In this document: positions 1 through 8,640 of the stretch, one piece after another
How the letters are laid out: the number at the start of each line of letters is the position of its first letter
Numbering within the stretch: position 1 is the first letter of the stretch
From: Burkholderiales bacterium
Lineage (GTDB): Bacteria > Pseudomonadota > Gammaproteobacteria > Burkholderiales > Usitatibacteraceae
Assembly (NCBI GenBank): GCA_017880705.1
Contig: JADGRS010000118.1
Location: 1-8,640, forward strand
Direction of reading: 5' to 3'
DNA length: 8,640 nt
Program-made: the position numbers and the translations under genes
Notes under the pieces: model-generated
Told to the model about the DNA's origin: nothing
Databases searched by the model: none
The model's input: only the letters and a program-made list of their open reading frames with translations

Positions 1-573
1 CATCACCGTTCCGGCGATCGTCGCCATGCCGCACACCATCACGATGAAGAGCTCGCTGCGCGTCAGGCGAACGAGATAGGGCTTGATCACGAGGGGCGCC
101 TCGACCATGCCGACGAAGACGTTGGCGGCCGCCGAGAGTCCCACCGCGCCGCCCACGCCCATCGACTTCTCAAGGAGCCAGCCGAAGCCGCGGACGACGA
201 GCGGCAGGATGCGCCAATGGAAGAGCAGCGCCGAGAGCGCGCTCACCACGAGGACCAGCGGGAGCGCGCGGAAGGCGAGCACGAAGGAGGCGGCGGGATC
301 GACCTGCGCGAACGGCGCCGGCCCGCCCGCGAGATAGCCGAACACGAAGGTCGTGCCGGCCTGCGTCGCGCGCTCGAGCGCCTCGAGCGCGGTGTTCAGC
401 GAGAACACGCCGTCGCGCAGCCATGGAACGAGGAGCAGCAGCGCCGCGAGGACCACCTGCATCGCGATGCCGGAGGCGACCAGGCGCCAGTGGACGCCGC
501 GCCGGTTCTCCGAGACCGCCCACGAGAGGATGACGAGGGCCGCGACCCCGGCCAGTGCGTGAAAGGTGTCCAT
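1..573 (-). CDS. Concentrative nucleoside transporter, CNT/NupC family (N-terminal 191 codons, cut by window edge)
   Basis: This is an inner-membrane symporter that takes up nucleosides using a cation gradient; substrate and cation cannot be read from sequence. I translated the minus strand from the ATG at 573-571 and found an open frame with no stop to the window edge. Hydrophobic segments lie at about residues 4-19, 32-51 and 93-115. A GTTFVFG motif at 73-79 matches E. coli NupC (GTNFVFG). Residues 145-167 (GLSAAANVFVGMVEAPL, then IKPYL) match the first re-entrant hairpin of CNT proteins, and GMATIAG follows at 183-189. CNT proteins are about 400 residues, so roughly half is present. The start is supported by GAGG three bases upstream (579-576) and by alignment with the NupC N-terminus. 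It is transcribed divergently from carA. Two usual substrate-contact positions differ from the family norm (M156, V157). The family call is firm; the symbol nupC is withheld because bacterial CNT subfamilies differ in substrate. Confidence 0.88.
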   Translation of the reverse strand, partial: MDTFHALAGVAALVILSWAVSENRRGVHWRLVASGIAMQVVLAALLLLVPWLRDGVFSLNTALEALERATQAGTTFVFGYLAGGPAPFAQVDPAASFVLAFRALPLVLVVSALSALLFHWRILPLVVRGFGWLLEKSMGVGGAVGLSAAANVFVGMVEAPLVIKPYLVRLTRSELFIVMVCGMATIAGTVM

Positions 574-588
574 TGGCCTCGAATTATG
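574..588 (-). promoter_or_regulatory. Possible -10 box and SD of the nucleoside transporter gene
   Basis: On the minus strand CATAAT (588-583, five of six matches to TATAAT) lies just upstream of GAGG (579-576) and the ATG at 573. I see no convincing -35 hexamer at 16-18 bp spacing. A start site about seven bases past this box would fall inside or beside the SD, so the true promoter may be elsewhere. It sits back to back with the carA -10 box, 13 bp away. Low confidence. Confidence 0.3.
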
Positions 589-598
589 TCCGCTTTTC

Positions 599-614
599 TG
601 CTACAATCTTCGAC
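599..614 (+). promoter_or_regulatory. Predicted extended -10 promoter of the carAB operon
   Basis: TGCTACAAT at 599-607 matches the extended -10 pattern TGnTATAAT at all but one base. No good -35 box is present at normal spacing, which fits an extended -10 promoter. The expected transcription start is about 613-617, with A613, A616 and A617 as purine candidates. That is at or just before the leader-peptide ATG at 617 and leaves a leader of about 100 nt before carA. I looked for an ArgR box (TGnATnnnnATnCA) between 574 and 617 and found none. Confidence 0.55.
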
Positions 615-616
615 CA

Positions 617-697
617 ATGAAAGCGGGACGAGCCACTAGAGATTTGCGCTCTCCCGCATTTTTTTGCCCGCTGTTTTCTTTCGCCGCCGATTTGTAA
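617..697 (+). CDS. Putative 26-residue leader peptide of carAB
   Basis: ATG at 617-619 opens a 26-codon frame ending at TAA 695-697, 20 bases before the carA GTG. The peptide reads [16 protein letters not shown] (residues 1-16), then [10 protein letters not shown]. Three of the first eleven residues are arginine (R5 CGA, R8 AGA, R11 CGC), and CGA and AGA are normally uncommon in GC-rich genomes. The codons for R5 to R11 lie in and between the two arms of the terminator hairpin, and the seven-T tract encodes the two phenylalanines. No Shine-Dalgarno is visible, and the predicted transcript start is zero to four bases before the ATG, so translation would be essentially leaderless. Arginine is an end product of the carbamoyl phosphate made by this operon, which fits a sensing role. 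The ORF is short and could be chance, so the position of the Arg codons and the hairpin is the main support. Confidence 0.45.
   Translation: MKAGRATRDLRSPAFFCPLFSFAADL
623..665 (+). terminator. Intrinsic terminator hairpin in the carAB leader (probable attenuator)
   Basis: The left arm GCGGGAcGAGC (623-633) pairs with the right arm GCTCTCCCGC (648-657): ten base pairs with one bulged C at 629 and a loop at 634-647. A658 and seven T's (659-665) follow directly, the standard form of a Rho-independent terminator reading rightward. No rightward gene lies upstream in the window, and the hairpin sits between the predicted carA promoter and the carA start. Regulated early termination of carAB is therefore the simplest reading. 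A second CCCGC at 667-671 could also pair with 623-627 once transcription has passed the T tract. The minus strand has only a short T run on its side, so it is not a clear terminator for that direction. Confidence 0.7.
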
Positions 698-717
698 ATA
701 GACCCACGGAGCCGTTA

Positions 718-1859
718 GTGCCGCAGAAGACCCCCGCCGTCCTGGTGCTCGCCGACGGGAGTGTTTTTCGCGGAGTCGGCATAGGGGCGCAGGGCCAAAC
801 AGTCGGCGAGGTCGTCTTCAACACCGCGATGACGGGCTACCAGGAGATCCTCACCGATCCCTCGTACGCCGGCCAGATCGTCACCCTCACCTATCCGCAC
901 ATCGGCAACACCGGCACCAACGCCGAGGATGTCGAGTCGCGCGCGGTCTACGTCGCGGGCCTCGTCATCCGCGATCTTCCCCTCACCAGCTCCAGCTGGC
1001 GCCAGAGCGAGGACCTCTCGACGTACCTCGCGCGGAACAAGATCGTCGCCATCGGCGACATCGATACGCGGCGCCTCACGCGGATCCTGCGCAGCAAAGG
1101 CGCCCAGAACGGCTGCATTCAGGCGGGAACGATCGACGAGAAGGCGGCGCTTGCCGCCGTGCGCGCCGCGCCCTCGATGGCGGGACTGGATCTCGCGAAG
1201 GTCGTGAGCGTCGCGAAGGCGTACGACTGGAACGGAAGCCTCTGGGCGCTCGGCACCGGGTACCGCACGGACGGTCCCGCGACGCATCACGTCGTCGCCT
1301 ACGACTACGGCGTGAAGCACAACATCCTGCGCCATCTCGCCGAGCGCGGCTGCAGGGTCACGGTGCTTCCCGCGAAGGCGACCGCGAGGGAGGCGCTCGC
1401 GCTGAAGCCCGATGGAGTGTTCCTCTCGAACGGGCCGGGCGATCCCGAGCCCTGCGACTACGCGATCGCCGCCATTCGTGAAATCGTCGGCAGCGGCACG
1501 CCGGTGTTCGGCATCTGCCTCGGCCACCAGTTGCTCGGCCTCGCCGCGGGCGCGAAGACGGTGAAGATGAAGTTCGGCCACCACGGCGCCAACCATCCGG
1601 TGCAGGACCTGGCGACCGGGCGCGTCTTCATCACCAGCCAGAACCACGGCTTCGCCGTGGACGAGACGACCCTGCCGTCCAACGTGCGCGCGACGCACCG
1701 CTCGCTCTTCGACGGTTCGCTGCAGGGCATCGAGTACACCGACAAGCCCGCCTACAGCTTCCAGGGCCACCCCGAGGCGAGCCCCGGCCCCCGCGAGATG
1801 TCGTACCTCTTCGACAAGTTCGTCGCGATGATGCAATCGAAGAAGGCCGCGGCGACGTA

Positions 1860-1860
<1 letters not shown>
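718..1860 (+). CDS. carA: Carbamoyl phosphate synthase small subunit (glutamine amidotransferase)
   Basis: CarA hydrolyses glutamine and channels ammonia to CarB, which makes carbamoyl phosphate for arginine and pyrimidine synthesis in the cytoplasm. The protein is 380 aa (E. coli CarA is 382) and is similar throughout. The N-terminal domain carries [20 protein letters not shown] (31-50). The class I amidotransferase domain starts at about residue 190, with the nucleophile C267 in [17 protein letters not shown] at 307-316, and H351 and E353 in GHPEASPG completing the triad. I chose the GTG at 718 because GGAG (708-711) precedes it by six bases and because its N-terminus matches the family. 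An in-frame TTG at 664 would add 18 unsupported residues and start inside the terminator T tract. The stop codon TAA shares its last base with the carB ATG (TAATG). The leader upstream suggests control by attenuation. Confidence 0.97.
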
Positions 1861-5065
<3,205 letters not shown>

Positions 5066-5069
<4 letters not shown>

Positions 5070-5542
5070 ACAAGATCCCCATCACCATGATCGGCGCCGA
5101 GCTGTTGCGCAACGAGCTCCACAAGCTGAAGACCGTGGAGCGCCACGCGGTGATCGCGGCCATCGCCGAGGCGCGAGCCCACGGCGACATCACCGAGAAC
5201 GCGGAATACGAGGCGGCCCGCGAGCGCCAGGGCTTCATCGAGGGCCGCATCATCGAGCTGGAGGCGAAGCTCTCCAACTGCCAGATCATCGACCCGGCGC
5301 TGCTCGACGACGACGGGCGCGTGGTCTTCGGCTCGACGGTCGAGCTCATCGACACTTCGGGAAGCGAGACAGTGAGCTACCAGATCGTCGGCGAGGACGA
5401 GGCCGACATCAAGCTCGGCAAGATTTCCTACTCTTCCCCGATCGCGAAGGCGCTCATCGGGAAGAGCGAGGGCGACGTCGTCGAGGTTCGGACTCCGGGC
5501 GGGCTGAAGGAGTTCGAGATCGGGGACGTTCGGTACGTCTAG
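5066..5542 (+). CDS. greA: Transcription elongation factor GreA
   Basis: GreA enters the secondary channel of RNA polymerase and stimulates cleavage of backtracked RNA, restarting stalled complexes. The protein is 158 aa, the same length as E. coli GreA, and collinear with it. The N-terminal coiled coil (about 1-75) carries the loop [10 protein letters not shown] (39-48) with acidic residues D41 and E44, which hold the catalytic Mg2+. The C-terminal globular domain includes GRVVFGSTV (85-93), [10 protein letters not shown] (108-117) and [10 protein letters not shown] (124-133). The ATG at 5066 overlaps the carB stop as ATGA and has only a weak GAG nearby, so translation probably depends on ribosomes finishing carB. 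A promoter inside carB cannot be excluded. Its last 89 bp are also coding, antisense, in the yhbY tail. Being last in a car operon ties GreA dosage to arginine/pyrimidine supply, which is my inference. Confidence 0.97.
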
Positions 5543-5915
5543 ATTCGGACGCGGCCTGCGCGACGCGGGACTTGCGCAGGGTGGGCTTGCCCCGGGGCGC
5601 GGGTTTCGCCGCGCGCGGGCTTTCGCGGACCTCGCGAATCCTCTCCTTCGGGTTTTCGCGGTAGAGCACGAGCACCTTGCCGATTTGCTGCCCCGGATGC
5701 GCACCCAGCTTCTCGCAGATGGCCTCCATCCATTCCCCGCGCGCGCCGCGGTCGTCGGTCGCCGCGCGCACCTTGATCAATTCGTGCGCCTTCAGCGAGC
5801 GGTCGATCTCCGCGACGACCTCGTCGGTGAGGCCCTTGTCGCCGATGATGACGACCGGAGAGAGGGTGTGGGCTTGCGCGCGCAACTCGCTGCGGCGGGA
5901 TGGGTTCAATGGCAT
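5454..5915 (-). CDS. yhbY: YhbY-family CRM/KH-like RNA-binding protein with basic C-terminal tail
   Basis: YhbY-type proteins carry a single CRM domain and bind pre-50S ribosomal particles, where they are thought to help large-subunit maturation. Residues 1-95 follow E. coli YhbY (97 aa) closely: [20 protein letters not shown] (18-37) contains the GxxG loop (GDKG, 25-28), [12 protein letters not shown] follows (44-55), and [13 protein letters not shown] (78-90) ends the domain. The ORF then continues to 153 aa with a low-complexity tail rich in Arg, Pro, Ser and Lys. The last 29 residues are encoded antisense to the end of greA, so convergent transcripts would overlap by 89 nt. The start at 5915 is fixed by homology. 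No SD precedes it, and TATACT ends six bases before the ATG, suggesting a leaderless mRNA. The tail is in frame with no stop. Basic tails on YhbY in this group are plausible but I cannot verify this one. Confidence 0.9.
   Translation of the reverse strand: MPLNPSRRSELRAQAHTLSPVVIIGDKGLTDEVVAEIDRSLKAHELIKVRAATDDRGARGEWMEAICEKLGAHPGQQIGKVLVLYRENPKERIREVRESPRAAKPAPRGKPTLRKSRVAQAASESRRTERPRSRTPSARPESEPRRRRPRSSR
5555..5580. other. Inverted repeat just after the greA stop, within the yhbY tail
   Basis: CCTGCGC (5555-5561) and GCGCAGG (5574-5580) form a perfect 7-bp stem with a 12-base loop, starting 13 bases after the greA stop. Neither side carries a T tract, so it is not a standard intrinsic terminator in either direction. 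It could be an mRNA 3'-end-stabilising structure or chance in GC-rich coding DNA, since it also lies inside yhbY. Confidence 0.25.
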
Positions 5916-6640
5916 CGGGCGAGTATAAACCGCGGTCTTTGTGCGACCGTCTTGACCTCACGACAGGGAAGAAATCCTCTTCGAGCAAGCAGTGGCTGCG
6001 CAGGCACGTGAATGATCCGTACGTGCAGCGCTCGAAGAAGGAGGGCTATCGCTCGCGCTCGGCCTACAAGCTCACCGAGATCGACGACCGCGACCGGCTC
6101 CTGAAGCCCGGCATGGTCGTCGTGGACCTGGGCTCGGCGCCGGGGGGCTGGTCACAGGTCGCGGCGAAGCGCGCCGGGCCTACCGCGACCGTGATCGCGA
6201 TGGACCTGCTGCCCATGGAGCCCGTCGCCGGCGTGACCTTCCTGCAGGGCGACTTCACCTCCCGTGCGGGAAGCGCGGCATTGCGCCATGCGCTGAACGG
6301 GCGCAAGGCCGACGTCGTCCTCGCCGACATGGCGCCCAACCTGACGGGGATCGCGGTGAGCGACCAGGCGCGCACCATGGAGCTCGCGGAGCTCGCGCGC
6401 GATTTCGCGCTCCTGCACCTGCAACGCGAGGGCGCGCTGCTGGTCAAGATCTTCCAGGGCGCGGGGTATGATGAATACCTCAAAATGCTGCGCCGGGTCT
6501 TCGTGAAAGTGGTGGTGCGCAAGCCCGATGCGTCTCGCGACGAGAGCGCCGAGCAGTACCTTCTCGCGCGCGGTCTCAGGGAAACCGACGCTCCCCCGCA
6601 GCCAGGGGTTGATATCGGTCGAAAGAGCCCGATCTGTTAG
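5909..6640 (+). CDS. rlmE: 23S rRNA 2'-O-ribose methyltransferase RlmE (FtsJ/RrmJ)
   Basis: RlmE uses S-adenosylmethionine to methylate the 2'-OH of U2552 in 23S rRNA on the late 50S particle. The Rossmann-type domain shows the SAM motif VVDLGSAPGGWSQV at 71-84 (counted from the 5909 ATG). The K-D-K-E set is complete: K54 in SAYKL, D140 in LADMAPN, K180 in LVKIFQG and E215 in SAEQY. Similarity to E. coli RlmE (209 aa) begins at TGKKSSSSKQWL, about residue 19, so the true start is uncertain. Candidates are ATG 5900, ATG 5909 and TTG 5939. None has a good SD. The first two overlap the divergent yhbY start, while 5939 lies just after a TATAAA box. About 20 residues extend past the usual C-terminus. 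ftsH follows after 76 bp in the same direction, an arrangement conserved in E. coli. Confidence 0.95.
   Translation: MASGEYKPRSLCDRLDLTTGKKSSSSKQWLRRHVNDPYVQRSKKEGYRSRSAYKLTEIDDRDRLLKPGMVVVDLGSAPGGWSQVAAKRAGPTATVIAMDLLPMEPVAGVTFLQGDFTSRAGSAALRHALNGRKADVVLADMAPNLTGIAVSDQARTMELAELARDFALLHLQREGALLVKIFQGAGYDEYLKMLRRVFVKVVVRKPDASRDESAEQYLLARGLRETDAPPQPGVDIGRKSPIC
5922..5929. promoter_or_regulatory. Overlapping -10-like boxes for divergent yhbY and rlmE
   Basis: The sequence AGTATAAA reads TATAAA rightward (5924-5929) and TATACT leftward (5927-5922), each a five-of-six match to TATAAT in its own direction. Clear -35 hexamers are missing on both sides. The leftward box would start transcription at about the yhbY ATG (5915), giving a leaderless message. 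The rightward box would start at about 5936, which only suits the TTG 5939 start of rlmE. This is a pattern-based prediction. Confidence 0.35.
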
Positions 6641-6643
6641 ACT
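6635..6643 (+). promoter_or_regulatory. Possible extended -10 promoter for ftsH
   Basis: TGTTAGACT fits TGnTAnnnT and overlaps the rlmE stop codon. The hexamer TAGACT matches TATAAT at four of six positions. A TTGATA at 6609-6614 is too far away (23 bp) to serve as its -35. Transcription would start near 6650 and give ftsH its own message in addition to read-through from rlmE. I looked for a heat-shock (sigma-32) pattern: CCTCCATAT at 6651-6659 resembles the -10 part but has no matching -35. Confidence 0.28.
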
Positions 6644-6659
6644 AGCTTCGCCTCCATAT

Positions 6660-6680
6660 CCCTGAAATTCAAGGGTTTTT
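6660..6680 (+). terminator. Small hairpin with T5 tract in the rlmE-ftsH gap
   Basis: CCCTGA (6660-6665) pairs with TCaAGGG (6669-6675, one bulged A) around a three-base loop, followed by five T's (6676-6680) and then five C's. The form is that of a weak intrinsic terminator. GGG at 6673-6675 could instead pair with CCC at 6681-6683, so two small structures compete. With the ftsH start 36 bases on, it would be either a partial terminator after rlmE or a leader element of ftsH. The short stem keeps confidence low. Confidence 0.35.
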
Positions 6681-6716
6681 CCCCCGGCAAGGATTTTCAC
6701 GCTGAAGGATCCGCTC

Positions 6717-8618
<1,902 letters not shown>

Positions 8619-8640
8619 ACGCGGTGAAGTCCTCGCGGGA

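Noticed and set aside
170..639. Several short frames on both strands across the transporter gene
   Set aside because: They are Arg/Ala-rich shadows. The real gene is the minus-strand frame running from 573 off the window edge, with clear CNT motifs.
664..717. A longer carA starting at TTG 664
   Set aside because: The extra 18 residues have no family counterpart, TTG 664 lies in the terminator T tract with no SD, and GTG 718 has a well-placed GGAG.
715..1836. A 373-codon frame antisense to carA
   Set aside because: Same shadow effect; no domain, and the sense strand is a complete, conserved CarA.
6619..6659. Sigma-32 heat-shock promoter before ftsH (CCTCCATAT with GTCGAAA upstream)
   Set aside because: The two parts are about 25 bp apart, well outside the 13-17 bp expected, and the -35 match is poor.
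8619..8640. Possible start of the next gene (GTG at 8624; folP often follows ftsH in this neighbourhood)
   Set aside because: Only about five codons are visible and there is no good SD, so neither the start nor the identity can be supported.

Overview
The window is a high-GC (roughly two-thirds G+C) stretch of ordinary bacterial chromosome, most likely from a betaproteobacterium. The evidence is the gene order carA-carB-greA / yhbY / rlmE-ftsH, the FtsH variant with a HESGH zinc site and a proline-rich tail, and protein sequences close to, but clearly distinct from, the E. coli orthologues. Genus-level placement is not possible from the sequence alone. I see no mobile element, CRISPR array, tRNA or rRNA gene, and no sign of horizontal transfer.

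Layout. Positions 1-573 (minus strand) hold the first 191 codons of a concentrative nucleoside transporter (CNT/NupC family) that runs off the left edge. It is divergent from carA. The 144-bp gap (574-717) is the richest regulatory stretch here. It holds an extended -10 promoter for carA, a 26-codon leader ORF with three Arg codons in its first 11 residues, a terminator-type hairpin with seven T's inside that ORF, and then the SD and GTG start of carA. This looks like a carAB attenuator. carA (718-1860), carB (1860-5069) and greA (5066-5542) follow as one translationally coupled unit with TAATG and ATGA junctions. yhbY (5454-5915, minus) is convergent with greA and overlaps its last 89 bp. It is head to head with rlmE (about 5909-6640), and their starts overlap slightly around an A/T-rich element that reads as a -10 box on both strands. 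ftsH (6717-8618) follows rlmE after a 76-bp gap with a possible internal promoter and a small hairpin plus T5. The last 22 bases hold no gene I can support.

How the genes work together. CarA and CarB make carbamoyl phosphate for arginine and pyrimidine synthesis, while the divergent transporter would import preformed nucleosides, so salvage and de novo supply share one control region. GreA rescues backtracked RNA polymerase. YhbY and RlmE act on the large ribosomal subunit, and FtsH is the membrane AAA+ protease. The greA-yhbY-rlmE-ftsH neighbourhood is conserved in gamma- and betaproteobacteria. No new enzymatic system is visible. The most interesting candidate is the carAB leader.
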